64,000 nt of DNA, from the NCBI RefSeq assembly GCF_001953875.1, contig NZ_MQUR01000029.1:1-64000 (forward strand), given 5' to 3'. This document shows, piece after piece, positions 27,434 through 35,869 of the stretch. The position numbers were made by a program, and so were the translations under genes. The DNA is from Streptomyces amritsarensis (lineage in GTDB: Bacteria; Actinomycetota; Actinomycetes; Streptomycetales; Streptomycetaceae). Under the pieces are notes generated by a model. That model had not been told where the DNA came from. It saw nothing but the letters and a program-made list of their open reading frames with translations, and searched no databases. Numbering within the stretch: position 1 is the stretch's first letter; each line of letters opens with the position of its first letter.

Positions 27434-28347
27434 GAGGTCAGCGCCCTTCCGAGGGCCCTCCGTGCCAGTACGGCCACCGTCCGCCGCAGGTGCAGTACGC
27501 CGGGAGCCACCGGTTCCCCCTGGTCGGGGACGCAGGCGGCCGCGACGTACTCGCCGAAGGCCTCCAGCGCCTCGGGGGCCAGGATCCGGCCGCCGTCCCA
27601 GTCGATCAGCGAGGCCACCCACTGCTCGGCCTCCAGCGGCCGCAGCGGCATCGGGGCCACCGCGCCGATCGCACAGCGCACGCCGCGGCGCGCCGGGTCC
27701 AGCACGAGCCCCACGGACGCCACCGCGCGCCCGGGGCCCGTACGCCCGGTGGCCTTGAGGAACACCTGCGGGGCGTGCAGCAGGGGCACCCGCACGAAGC
27801 CGATGAGCTCGCCGGGGCGCAGCATCTCCCGCCCGGCCAGCAGGTGCGAGACCGGGATCTCGCGCTGCCCGCCGGGGCCGACGATGACCAGTACGGCCTC
27901 CAGCGCGGCCAGCACGGGCAGCGCGTCCCCGGTGGGCGCGGCGCTGGCGATGTTCCCGCCGAGGGTGCCGGCATTGCGGATCTGCGGGGGTCCGGCGGCG
28001 CGCGCGGCGGCCGCGAGGGCGGGGATCAGGGCGGCGAAGTCGGGCCGCCCCATCCGGGCGTGGGTGAGGCCCGCGCCGAGCAGCGCGTGGCCGTCCTGGT
28101 ACTGCCAGCCGCGGATCTCGTTGATCCGGCCCAGGCCGACCAGCGCGGCGGGCCGCAGCAGTCCGGCGTTGACCGCGGCCATCAGGTCGGTGCCGCCCGC
28201 GACGGGAACGGCGGCGGGCATGGCGGTGAGCGCCGCGACGGCCTCGTCGAGCGAGGCCGGCAGCGTCACGGACTGCGCCGCCTGCTGCCCCTGAGCCCCC
28301 TGAGGTGAATCAGGTGCGTGCGGTGCGTGCGGTGCGTGCGTGGTCAA
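27430..28347 (-). CDS. Xanthine dehydrogenase family FAD-binding subunit
   Basis: 305 residues. The FAD-binding domain shows VPVAGGTDLMAAVNAG (about 47-62) and IRNAGTLGGNIASAAPTGD, contacts to the flavin found in CoxM/XdhB proteins; the C-terminal CO_deh_flav_C domain follows (about 195-300). The start appears to be TTG at 28347 (GAAGGGG about 8 bases upstream); a GTG at about 28271 would remove the HAPHAPHAPD leader, which is encoded by a GGTGCGTGC triplicate. Its stop overlaps the iron-sulfur gene (ATGA). The order FAD, FeS, Mo is that of coxMSL-type operons, expressed as one unit. Confidence 0.88.
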   Translation of the reverse strand: MTTHAPHAPHAPDSPQGAQGQQAAQSVTLPASLDEAVAALTAMPAAVPVAGGTDLMAAVNAGLLRPAALVGLGRINEIRGWQYQDGHALLGAGLTHARMGRPDFAALIPALAAAARAAGPPQIRNAGTLGGNIASAAPTGDALPVLAALEAVLVIVGPGGQREIPVSHLLAGREMLRPGELIGFVRVPLLHAPQVFLKATGRTGPGRAVASVGLVLDPARRGVRCAIGAVAPMPLRPLEAEQWVASLIDWDGGRILAPEALEAFGEYVAAACVPDQGEPVAPGVLHLRRTVAVLARRALGRALTS

Positions 28348-28652
28348 CCCAGCTGCCCCTTCCCGATGTCCCGGTCCTGGCGCTCACGCCTGTCCGCCGT
28401 ACGGTACGTGCTCACCGCCGGGACGTGGCAACTCTGGCACATCTTCCGGGCCGCCCGGCGCGAGGGTCCTCCCGGTGCCCCCGAGGTCGCGGGCGGTGTC
28501 CCGTACGGGGTGGAGGGCCCCGTCGCACCGCCTTCGACAACCCTCCTCCCCGATTGCCCGATTTTCCCCGTATTGCTGGAAATCGAGGGAGAGTTCCGGA
28601 CCCGTTCGGTTTCCGTTCAGGCCGGCTCCGGGCCGGTCCGCGTGCCCCCGTG
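28348..28652. other. Gene-free stretch upstream of the molybdenum hydroxylase operon
   Basis: No gene is supported here. It must contain the promoter of the FAD-subunit operon and the region past the hexosaminidase stop codon. Base composition is slightly less GC-rich around 28560-28620. No repeat, strong hairpin or recognisable operator was found. Confidence 0.5.
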
Positions 28653-30332
28653 TCACACGTTCGGGGGCGCTCCCTCGATGGGGCGCCCGCGCACTCCGGG
28701 CCTGCGCTGCCAGGGCAACGGGCCGCCCGGCGGCCGGTAGCCGACGCCCAGGGCGTCCAACCGCGGGTAGTGCGCGGCCATCCGCTGCTCGAAGTCCGCG
28801 TAGTCGCGCTCCTCGGGCGCCGGCTGCCACGACCACACCGCCTCGGCGAAGGCCGCCAGCCGCGGGAACACCTGGTAGTCGACCCGGTCCTGGTCCTGCG
28901 TCACCTCGGTCCACATGTTGGCCTGGGCGCCCAGCACATGGGCGGCGGCCTCAGGCGACAGCTTCGGCGGCACCGGCTCGAAGCGGTAGACGTCCTCCAG
29001 AGAGCGCACGTACCCGATGGGCATCGGCTCGTCCCCGCCGCCCGCCTGACGGTGGTCCAGGTACACGTGCTGCTCGGGGCACATCACGACGTCGTGCCCG
29101 GCTGCTGCGGCGGCGGTCCCGCCCGCGTAGCCGCGCCACGAGGAGACGGCGGCACCCGGCGCGAGCCCGCCCTCCAGGATCTCGTCCCACCCGATGAGGC
29201 GCCGGCCCCGTTCGGCGAGCCAGCCGTCGAAGTGCCGGACGAACCAGGACTGCAGCCCGTCCTCCCCGTCGACGCCCAGCTCGCGGATCCGCTCCTGCGC
29301 GGCCGGGGAGGCCTTCCACTGGGCCTTTGGGCACTCGTCGCCGCCCACGTGCACGAAGGGCGAGACCTCCGCCGGGAACAGCTCCAGCAGCTCCTCGAAG
29401 ACCCCCTCGTAGAAGCGCAGCACGGCCTCGGTCGGCGCGAGGACGTTCTCGCAGATCCCCCAGTCGTCCCAGACGCCGAGCGCCGCCGTGTCGACCACGT
29501 CGGTGTTGCCCAGCTCCGGGTACGCGGCGATCGCGGCCTGCGAGTGGCCCGGCAGGTCGATCTCCGGGACCACCCGGACGTGCCGCTCGGCGGCGTACGC
29601 GACGATCTCGCGGATGTCGTCCTGCGTGTAGAAGCCGCCGTGCGGGGTGTCGTTCCACAGCGGCGAGGCCCGGTGGCCCCACCGGCTGCGCGGCCGCCAG
29701 GCCCCGACCTCGGTCAGCCGCGGGTACCGCCTGATCTCGATGCGCCAGCCCTGGTCGTCCGTCAGGTGCAGGTGGAGCACGTTGAGCTTGTGGGCGGCGA
29801 GCAGGTCGATGTAGCGCAGCACGCCGTCCTTGGGCATGAAGTGCCGGGCGACGTCGAGCATCATCCCGCGCCAGCCGAAGCGGGGACCGTCCGCGACGCG
29901 GGTGTACGGCAGGCTCCACGTGCGGCCGGGCAGCGGCGCCTTGCGGTACGCGTCGGGCCCGAGCAGCTGGCGCAGGGTCTGGGCGCCCCAGAACAGTCCG
30001 GCGGGCGTCGCTCCCGTCAGCTCCGCACCGCCCTCGCCGACGTCGATGAGGTACGACTCCGGGCCGCGGTCCCCCGCGGCGTCCGGGTTGATGCGCAGCC
30101 GCAGCTCCGCGGCCGCGCCGGCCCCGGCTCCCGGCCCGGCGGCGGGCAGCGACCAGCCGGTGGCCGCCCCCAGCTCCCGCCGCAGCCAGCGGGCGACGGA
30201 TCCGGTGCCGGGTCCGGAGTCGAGCAGCGGCTCGGGCCCGAACGCGAAGCGGCGCCCGTCCCCGTCGAGGAGTGCGACCCGGGGTGCGGGGATCAGGCCC
30301 GTGCGGATCAGGCCCGTGCGGATCAGGTCCAT
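28653..30332 (-). CDS. Beta-N-acetylhexosaminidase (GH20)
   Basis: 559 residues. GH20 enzymes release terminal GlcNAc or GalNAc from chitin fragments or glycans by substrate-assisted catalysis. The N-terminal alpha/beta domain (about 20-145) precedes a TIM barrel with WRGMMLDVARHFMP, HLHLTDDQGWRIEI and the catalytic pair D332-E333 in FVHVGGDECPK; tryptophans of the substrate pocket are present (GWDE, SSWRGY). No signal peptide is seen, so it is probably intracellular and processes imported chitobiose. The N-terminus MDLIRTGLIRTGLIPAP is made of a 15-bp tandem repeat that includes the start codon. It is not obviously in an operon. Confidence 0.92.
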   Translation of the reverse strand: MDLIRTGLIRTGLIPAPRVALLDGDGRRFAFGPEPLLDSGPGTGSVARWLRRELGAATGWSLPAAGPGAGAGAAAELRLRINPDAAGDRGPESYLIDVGEGGAELTGATPAGLFWGAQTLRQLLGPDAYRKAPLPGRTWSLPYTRVADGPRFGWRGMMLDVARHFMPKDGVLRYIDLLAAHKLNVLHLHLTDDQGWRIEIRRYPRLTEVGAWRPRSRWGHRASPLWNDTPHGGFYTQDDIREIVAYAAERHVRVVPEIDLPGHSQAAIAAYPELGNTDVVDTAALGVWDDWGICENVLAPTEAVLRFYEGVFEELLELFPAEVSPFVHVGGDECPKAQWKASPAAQERIRELGVDGEDGLQSWFVRHFDGWLAERGRRLIGWDEILEGGLAPGAAVSSWRGYAGGTAAAAAGHDVVMCPEQHVYLDHRQAGGGDEPMPIGYVRSLEDVYRFEPVPPKLSPEAAAHVLGAQANMWTEVTQDQDRVDYQVFPRLAAFAEAVWSWQPAPEERDYADFEQRMAAHYPRLDALGVGYRPPGGPLPWQRRPGVRGRPIEGAPPNV

Positions 30333-30335
30333 GCG
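30291..30335. repeat. 15-bp tandem repeat, three copies, at hexosaminidase start
   Basis: GATCAGGCCCGTGCG occurs twice (30291-30305, 30306-30320) and a third, slightly diverged copy (30321-30335, GATCAGGTCCATGCG) contains the ATG. In the protein it gives a five-residue repeat, LIRTG. The pattern suggests slippage during replication. Confidence 0.8.
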
Positions 30336-30429
30336 TCAGCCCTTCGCGGCAGCCGGTTGCGCCCTGCGCAACGCACGTTCCGCCGGGTGCTCGTCGCGCC
30401 GACCCTAACGCTCCCTGCGGGCACGGCAA

Positions 30430-30464
30430 AGGCCCCCGGACGCACCGTGGTGCACCGGGGGCCT
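30430..30464 (-). terminator. DUF3039 gene terminator
   Basis: A 10-bp stem (AGGCCCCCGG and complement) with an inner GCAC/GTGC stem lies about 36 bp past the stop of the DUF3039 gene and is followed on the minus strand by TTTGCC. The region 30333-30429 between it and the hexosaminidase start holds that gene's upstream sequence. Confidence 0.75.
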
Positions 30465-30499
30465 CGGTCCCGCGGAAGAGAGGGGGGAAGGGGTCGGAA

Positions 30500-30784
30500 C
30501 TACTTGTCCTTGCCGCCCTTGTCCTTGTCCCCGCCGGGGCCCATGGACTCGTAGATCTCCTTGCACATGGGGCAGACCGGGTACTTCTTGGGATCCCGGC
30601 CCGGTACCCAGACCTTGCCGCAGAGCGCGACGACGGGGGTCCCGTCGAGCGCGCTCGCCATGATCTTGTCCTTCTGGACGTAGTGGGCGAAGCGCTCGTG
30701 GTCGCCGTCACCGTGCGACACCTGCGGCGTCGGCTCTACGAGGGTCCCCGTGCCAGTCCCGCGCTCGGGCTCAAGAGTGCTCAT
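30500..30784 (-). CDS. DUF3039 protein, zinc-ribbon-like
   Basis: 94 residues. The actinobacterial DUF3039 core is seen in HERFAHYVQKDKIMASALDG and VVALCGKVWVPGRDPKKYPV followed by CPMCKEIYE. Three cysteines (one in ALCG, two in VCPMC) may bind zinc. The C-terminus is charged and repetitive (GPGGDKDKGGKDK). The family is widely conserved in Streptomyces but of unknown function. It lies 29 bp downstream of the AlgH/YqgE gene on the same strand and may be co-transcribed with it. Confidence 0.88.
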   Translation of the reverse strand: MSTLEPERGTGTGTLVEPTPQVSHGDGDHERFAHYVQKDKIMASALDGTPVVALCGKVWVPGRDPKKYPVCPMCKEIYESMGPGGDKDKGGKDK

Positions 30785-30813
30785 GGAACCCAGGGTACTT
30801 AACCGCGCGCCCG

Positions 30814-31374
30814 TCAGTTGAGCGACGGGTCGTCCGGATAGGTGGCGACCATCGCGAGTTCGCTGCGCTGGCGGCGCAGCACCGAGCGCCACAGCCGCTC
30901 CGGATCCGGCGAGGACACGTCTCCGGGCTCCGACTCGACCACGTACCACGCGCCCTCGCCGAGCTCCTCCTCCAGCTGGCCGGGCCCCCAGCCGGAGTAG
31001 CCGGCGAAGATGCGCAGGCCCCCCAGGGCCGGGGCCAGCAGCTCCGGCGGCGCCTCCAGGTCGACCAGCCCGATCGCCCCGTGCACCCGGCGCCAGCCGA
31101 GCGGCCCCTCCTCACCGGGGATGACGGCGAGCCCCAGGGCCGAGTCCAGTGCCACCGGCCCGCCCTGGAACACCACGCCGGGGGCCCCGGCCAGCGGCGC
31201 CCAGGGCAGCAGGACGTCGCCGACGCCCACCGGGGTCGGCCGGTTGAGGACCACGCCGAGGGAGCCCTGCTCGTCGTGGTCGAGCAGCAGCACCACCGCG
31301 CGGTCGAAGTTCGGATCCGCGAGGGCGGGGGTGGCCACGAGCAGCCGCCCTGTGAGGGAGGACACCTCGGTCAT
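30814..31374 (-). CDS. AlgH/YqgE family protein (UPF0301)
   Basis: 186 residues. The family signature is clear: LTGRLLVATPALADPNFDRA at the N-terminus, HDEQGSLGVVLNRPT, VFQGGPV, and FAGYSGWGPGQLEEEL near the C-terminus. The fold is known from structures but the molecular role is not established; in some bacteria it influences gene expression. ATG at 31374 is the first start that gives the family N-terminus. It is divergent from murA across about 260 bp, and followed closely by the DUF3039 gene. Confidence 0.93.
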   Translation of the reverse strand: MTEVSSLTGRLLVATPALADPNFDRAVVLLLDHDEQGSLGVVLNRPTPVGVGDVLLPWAPLAGAPGVVFQGGPVALDSALGLAVIPGEEGPLGWRRVHGAIGLVDLEAPPELLAPALGGLRIFAGYSGWGPGQLEEELGEGAWYVVESEPGDVSSPDPERLWRSVLRRQRSELAMVATYPDDPSLN

Positions 31375-31637
31375 GCCGCCATGATCCCCCACATCGCCCC
31401 TTCGCGGGGAGCGGGCGGGCGGATCCGACCGCATGCAGCTCAGGGCGCACGGCGGCAGCGCGGAGCGCGCACGGACGGACGGACCGGAACGCGACGCTCC
31501 GCCATGTGGTGGATACGGAGGGTGTTGTACCGAATTCATGACAGTCCTACGGCCACGTCGCCCTTACGAACAAGGGGGTGATGGCCCTTACCCTTTTCCC
31601 TGGTCCCCCTGCCCACCCTCTCCGGAACGCGAGATTC

Positions 31638-32981
31638 ATGACCGGCATCAGTGACGATGTACTGCTTGTCCACGGCGGTACCCCGCTCGAGGGCGAGATC
31701 CGTGTCCGCGGTGCGAAGAACCTCGTGCCCAAGGCCATGGTCGCCGCTCTGCTCGGCAGCGAACCCAGCCGGCTGCGCAACGTTCCCGACATCCGTGACG
31801 TGCGTGTCGTGCGCGGTCTGCTCCAGCTGCACGGGGTGACGGTCCGCCCCGGCGAGGAGCCGGGCGAGCTCGTGCTCGACCCCACCCACGTCGAGAGCGC
31901 GAACGTCGCCGACATCGACGCCCACGCGGGCTCTTCGCGCATCCCGATCCTCTTCTGCGGCCCCCTGCTGCACCGTCTCGGCCACGCCTTCATCCCGGGC
32001 CTCGGCGGCTGCGACATCGGCGGCCGGCCGATCGACTTCCACTTCGACGTGCTGCGCCAGTTCGGCGCCACCATCGAGAAGCGCGAGGGCGGCCAGTACC
32101 TGGAGGCCCCGCAGCGCCTGCGCGGCTGCAAGATCCGCCTGCCCTACCCGTCCGTCGGCTCGACCGAGCAGGTGCTGCTGACGGCCGTCCTGGCCGAGGG
32201 CGTCACCGAGCTCAGCAACGCCGCCGTGGAGCCGGAGATCGAGGACCTCATCTGCGTGCTGCAGAAGATGGGCGCCATCATCTCCATGGACACCGACCGC
32301 ACCATCCGGATCACCGGTGTGGAGCGGCTCGGCGGCTACAACCACAAGGCCCTCCCGGACCGCCTGGAGGCCGCCTCCTGGGCTTCCGCGGCCCTCGCCA
32401 CCGGCGGCAACATCTACGTGCGCGGCGCCCAGCAGCGTTCGATGATGACCTTCCTGAACACCTACCGGAAGGTCGGCGGCGCCTTCGAGATCGACGACGA
32501 CGGCATCCGCTTCTGGCACCCGGGCGGCCCGCTCAACGCCATCGCGCTGGAGACGGACGTGCACCCCGGCTTCCAGACCGACTGGCAGCAGCCGCTCGTC
32601 GTGGCCCTGACGCAGGCCTCCGGCCTCTCGATCGTCCACGAGACGGTCTACGAGTCCCGGCTCGGCTTCACCTCGGCGCTCAACCAGATGGGTGCTCACA
32701 TCCAGCTGTACCGCGAGTGCCTGGGCGGCTCGGCCTGCCGCTTCGGCCAGCGCAACTTCCTGCACTCGGCGGTCGTCTCCGGCCCGACCAAGCTGCAGGG
32801 CGCCGACCTGGTCATCCCCGACCTGCGCGGCGGCTTCTCGTACCTGATCGCGGCGCTGGCCGCCGAGGGCACCTCGCGCGTCCACGGCATCGACCTGATC
32901 AACCGCGGCTACGAGAACTTCATGGAGAAGCTCGTGGAGCTCGGTGCGAAGGTCGAGCTGCCGGGCGGCGACCTCGTCTGA
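31638..32981 (+). CDS. murA: UDP-N-acetylglucosamine 1-carboxyvinyltransferase
   Basis: 447 residues. MurA transfers enolpyruvate from PEP to UDP-GlcNAc, the first committed step of peptidoglycan synthesis. Key features are the N-terminal GGTPLEGEIRVRGAKNLVPK (with the catalytic Lys), C125 in GLGGCDIGGRPIDFHF (the fosfomycin-reactive loop cysteine, not the Asp found in resistant forms), GSTEQVLLTAVLA, and the C-terminal DLRGGFSYLIAALAAEG. ATG at 31638 fits the family; an in-frame ATG at 31578 adds a GC-poor leader without family match. A strong terminator follows immediately, so it is probably a single-gene unit. Confidence 0.95.
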   Translation: MTGISDDVLLVHGGTPLEGEIRVRGAKNLVPKAMVAALLGSEPSRLRNVPDIRDVRVVRGLLQLHGVTVRPGEEPGELVLDPTHVESANVADIDAHAGSSRIPILFCGPLLHRLGHAFIPGLGGCDIGGRPIDFHFDVLRQFGATIEKREGGQYLEAPQRLRGCKIRLPYPSVGSTEQVLLTAVLAEGVTELSNAAVEPEIEDLICVLQKMGAIISMDTDRTIRITGVERLGGYNHKALPDRLEAASWASAALATGGNIYVRGAQQRSMMTFLNTYRKVGGAFEIDDDGIRFWHPGGPLNAIALETDVHPGFQTDWQQPLVVALTQASGLSIVHETVYESRLGFTSALNQMGAHIQLYRECLGGSACRFGQRNFLHSAVVSGPTKLQGADLVIPDLRGGFSYLIAALAAEGTSRVHGIDLINRGYENFMEKLVELGAKVELPGGDLV

Positions 32982-33013
32982 CCCGCTCCGCCGTGCACCC
33001 CGCACGGACGCCG

Positions 33014-33048
33014 AAGCCCCCCGGGCCCGCAAAGGGCCCGGGGGGCTT
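33014..33048 (+). terminator. murA terminator
   Basis: A perfect 15-bp stem (AAGCCCCCCGGGCCC and complement) with loop GCAAA and trailing TTT lies 33 bp after the murA stop, a canonical intrinsic terminator. Confidence 0.9.
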
Positions 33049-33116
33049 TCGCATGCCCCGCCGCGCCCCTCGCGCCCCCTGCGCGCCGCCACGCCGCCGC
33101 CCGCGCCCCGGCGGGC

Positions 33117-33161
33117 CCTGACGAGGCGTGACGGGGCCTGACGAGGCCTGACGGGGCCTCA
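33117..33161. repeat. 10-bp tandem repeat, about four copies
   Basis: Four consecutive copies of ACGRGGCSTG (ACGAGGCGTG, ACGGGGCCTG, ACGAGGCCTG, ACGGGGCCTC) lie between murA and hup, followed by a degenerate copy. The unit alternates A and G at position 4. No gene is supported in 32982-33347; it holds this array and two terminators. Confidence 0.7.
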
Positions 33162-33233
33162 CAGGCCCGCAGGGGCCCCTCCCGCGGGGCCGCACGGCGT
33201 TCGGTCGGCCCGGGCCGGGGCCCCGGGCAGGCA

Positions 33234-33269
33234 GAAGGGCGGCCGCCCCGCCCGGGGTGGCCGCCCTTC
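33234..33269 (-). terminator. hup terminator
   Basis: An 11-bp outer stem (GAAGGGCGGCC and complement) continues through a G-U pair into CCCC/GGGG, closing a GCCC loop. It lies 79 bp past the stop of the HU gene on the minus strand. Confidence 0.8.
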
Positions 33270-33347
33270 ACCGTTCTACGTACTGCTGCGTCTCTGCTGT
33301 GCTCGACGTTGCGAAGGCCTGTGCGGCCGTCGGCGCCGGGGCAGGAC

Positions 33348-33629
33348 TTACTTGCCCTTGGCGGCTTCCTTGAGCTTGGAGCCCGCGGAGACCTTCACGC
33401 TGTAGCCGGCCGGGATCTGGATGGGGTCGCCGGTCTGCGGGTTGCGCGCGGTGCGAGCGGCACGGTGGGTGCGCTCGAAGGTCAGGAAGCCGGGGATGGT
33501 GACCTTCTCGTCGCCCTTGGCGACAATCTCGCCGACGGTCTCGGCGAGCGCGGCCAGAACGGCGTCGGCGTCCTTGCGGGTCACCTCGGCGCGCTCGGAC
33601 AGAGCGGCCACCAGCTCACTGCGGTTCAT
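33348..33629 (-). CDS. hupA: HU family DNA-binding protein
   Basis: 93 residues, the exact length of the short HU of Streptomyces (the other HU, HupS, has a long basic tail). The dimerisation helices MNRSELVAALSERAEVTRKD and ETVGEIVAKGDEKVTIPGF lead to the arm RAARTARNPQTGDPIQIPAG, whose Arg and Pro residues intercalate in the DNA minor groove. The C-terminus is SAGSKLKEAAKGK. GGGAG lies 6 bases before the ATG. It packages and bends the nucleoid in vegetative hyphae. It is a single-gene unit with its own terminator. Confidence 0.95.
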   Translation of the reverse strand: MNRSELVAALSERAEVTRKDADAVLAALAETVGEIVAKGDEKVTIPGFLTFERTHRAARTARNPQTGDPIQIPAGYSVKVSAGSKLKEAAKGK

Positions 33630-33929
33630 GTTGTACTCCCGTGTTCAACTTGCCTTAGAGGCGTGAGATCGAAGCCGATGCTGCCAGGGCCCTAGGACAG
33701 TCCCCGGACCCGGGTCTGAACGTCAGACCCTCTCGCCCGGTTACGCATCCTGCCCCCACCAGCGGCGGGAAAGCCAATCCGGCACCCGCCGGGGTCACAC
33801 GAAAAGCGCCACAGTCACGCCCCGGTGACGCTCCGTCCGCACCCGTGGGATGCGAACAGCGGAGCTCGTTGGCATCCCCGCAACCCTAGAGGCGGCCCGG
33901 TGGGCCCGCATCCCGCGACGCGCCGGGGA
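33630..33929. other. Gene-free stretch between hup and malic enzyme
   Basis: About 300 bp holding the hup promoter (AT-richer near 33630-33670) and the region past the malic enzyme stop. No gene, strong hairpin or repeat was recognised. Confidence 0.5.
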
Positions 33930-35366
33930 TCAGGGAGCCGTGAGGCCCGTCACAGGCCCGTTCTGCGCGGCCGAGGCGGCCTTGCGGACGGCCCCGGCCA
34001 CCGCGCCGGCGACCTTGTCGTTGAACACCGACGGGATGATGTAGTTCGCGTTCAGCTCGTCCTCACCGACGACGTCCGCCAGCGCGGTCGCGGCGGCCAG
34101 CATCATGCTGGTGTTCACGGTGCGGGACTGCGCGTCCAGCAGACCGCGGAAGACACCCGGGAAGACGAGCACGTTGTTGATCTGGTTCGGGAAGTCGGAA
34201 CGGCCGGTGGCGACGACGGCGGCCGTCTGGCGGGCCACGGCCGGGTCCACCTCGGGGTCCGGGTTCGCGAGCGCGAACACGATGGCGCCTTCCGCCATGG
34301 CGGCGACGTCCTCGCCGGACAGCACGTTCGGGGCCGAGACGCCGATGAAGACGTCGGCGCCGACCACGGCCTCCTTCAGAGTGCCCGTGTAGCCCTCGGG
34401 GTTGGTGTTGTCGGCGATCCACCGCAGCGGGGAGTCCGCGGCCGCGTCGACGAGGTCGGGGCGGCCCGCGTGCACGACGCCGTGGATGTCGGCGCTGACG
34501 GCGTTCTTCACACCCGCCGCGAGGAGCAGCTTGAGGATGGCGGTACCGGCCGCGCCGGCACCCGACATGACGACCTTGACGTCCTCAACTGCCTTGCCCA
34601 CCACGCGCAGTGCGTTGGTGAGGGCCGCGAGCACGACGATCGCGGTGCCGTGCTGGTCGTCGTGGAAGACGGGGATGTCGAGGGCCTCGCGCAGCCGGGC
34701 CTCGATCTCGAAGCAGCGCGGCGCGGAGATGTCCTCGAGGTTGATGCCGGCGAAGCCCGGGGCGATGGCCTTGACGATGGCGACGATCTCGTCGGAATCC
34801 TGGGTGTCGAGGCAGATCGGCCAGGCGTCGATGCCGGCGAAGCGCTTGAAGAGGGCGGCCTTGCCCTCCATGACGGGCAGCGCGGCCATCGGACCGATGT
34901 TGCCCAGGCCCAGCACGGCGGAACCGTCCGTCACGACTGCGACGGAGTTGCGCTTGATGGTGAGGCGGCGTGCGTCCTCGGGGTTCTCGGCGATCGCGGT
35001 GCACACGCGGGCGACGCCCGGGGTGTAGATCATCGAGAGGTCGTCACGGTTGCGGATGGGGTGCTTCGACGACATCTCGATCTTGCCGCCGAGATGCATC
35101 AGGAACGTACGGTCGGAGACCTTGCCGAGGCTGACGCCCTCGATGCCGCGCAGCTTCTCCACGATCTCGTCGGCGTGCGCGGTGGAGGTCGCGGCGATGG
35201 TGACGTCGATCCGCAGCTTCTCGTGGCCCGAGGCGGTCACGTCGAGGCCGGTGACCGAGCCGCCGGAGGACTCCACGGCGGTGGTGAGCTGGGAGACCGC
35301 GGTTCCGCTCGCGGGCACTTCCAGGCGGACCGTCATCGAATACGAGACGCTGGGCGCCGTTGCCAT
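33930..35366 (-). CDS. NAD-dependent malic enzyme with N-terminal ACT domain
   Basis: 478 residues. Oxidative decarboxylation of malate to pyruvate links the TCA cycle to gluconeogenesis and lipid precursors. An ACT regulatory domain occupies about 10-85 (YSMTVRLEVPASGTAVSQL, DVTIAATSTAHADEI). The malic domain has MIYTPGVARVC, VVTDGSAVLGLGNIG, and the metal-binding VFHDDQHGTAIV. The NAD domain has VMSGAGAAGTAILKLLL. The C-terminal region ends in NDKVAGAVAGAVRKAA. ATG at 35366, with GAGGA about 9 bases upstream, is the best start. The ACT domain implies allosteric control by a small ligand. Confidence 0.93.
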   Translation of the reverse strand: MATAPSVSYSMTVRLEVPASGTAVSQLTTAVESSGGSVTGLDVTASGHEKLRIDVTIAATSTAHADEIVEKLRGIEGVSLGKVSDRTFLMHLGGKIEMSSKHPIRNRDDLSMIYTPGVARVCTAIAENPEDARRLTIKRNSVAVVTDGSAVLGLGNIGPMAALPVMEGKAALFKRFAGIDAWPICLDTQDSDEIVAIVKAIAPGFAGINLEDISAPRCFEIEARLREALDIPVFHDDQHGTAIVVLAALTNALRVVGKAVEDVKVVMSGAGAAGTAILKLLLAAGVKNAVSADIHGVVHAGRPDLVDAAADSPLRWIADNTNPEGYTGTLKEAVVGADVFIGVSAPNVLSGEDVAAMAEGAIVFALANPDPEVDPAVARQTAAVVATGRSDFPNQINNVLVFPGVFRGLLDAQSRTVNTSMMLAAATALADVVGEDELNANYIIPSVFNDKVAGAVAGAVRKAASAAQNGPVTGLTAP

Positions 35367-35557
35367 GGCCGTGTTTCCTCTTCTGTCCCTGGTTCGCTTA
35401 ACACACAGGGCCCGCGTTCCGCAGCAGGTGGCGGCAGGGCCTGTTGTCCGATCGTCCCACCTACCAGCCGGTACAAGGTAACCAGCTACAAAATTCGGAA
35501 AGACTCTTCCACCATACGAGATATGAAGGGGGTTCGGAATGGCGGGGTCATACAAAA

Positions 35558-35595
35558 CAGGTCCGCGCCCCCCACAGGTGGAGGGCGCGGACCTG
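35558..35595 (-). terminator. Hairpin with T-run upstream of malic enzyme gene
   Basis: A 13-bp perfect stem (CAGGTCCGCGCCC and complement) is followed on the minus strand by TTTTGTATG, a classic terminator tail. It lies about 190 bp before the malic enzyme start and about 275 bp past the helicase stop, so it separates the two units. In 35367-35557 only the promoter region, relatively AT-rich at 35480-35560, is seen. Confidence 0.75.
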
Positions 35596-35796
35596 GTTGT
35601 GCATACGTTCATGACACCGACCCGCCATGCTCGCCTCGCGGCAAGTGGTCGCTCTGAGCGACGAAGGTTGGGCCCGGGGGCTTGGATCGAGTCGGTGCCG
35701 TACCCAGGCTAACAAAGGATCGCCGAATGTGATCCCCCTGCTCGGGCACGGCTTCCGGGGACCACGCGCCTGGCCGCGGCCCATACGGCCGTACGC

Positions 35797-35838
35797 GGCT
35801 CCCAGCCCCCCGGACGGCCCGTCCGGGACGTGGGAGCC
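35797..35838 (-). terminator. HelD-like helicase gene terminator region
   Basis: Outer arms GGCTCCCA/TGGGAGCC enclose an inner hairpin of CCGGACG/CGTCCGG, 31 bp past the helicase stop. A direct repeat, GGGACGTGGGAGCCGT twice, overlaps its right side (about 35825-35858). Confidence 0.65.
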
Positions 35839-35869
35839 GTGCGGGACGTGGGAGCCGTCCGAGCGGCGG

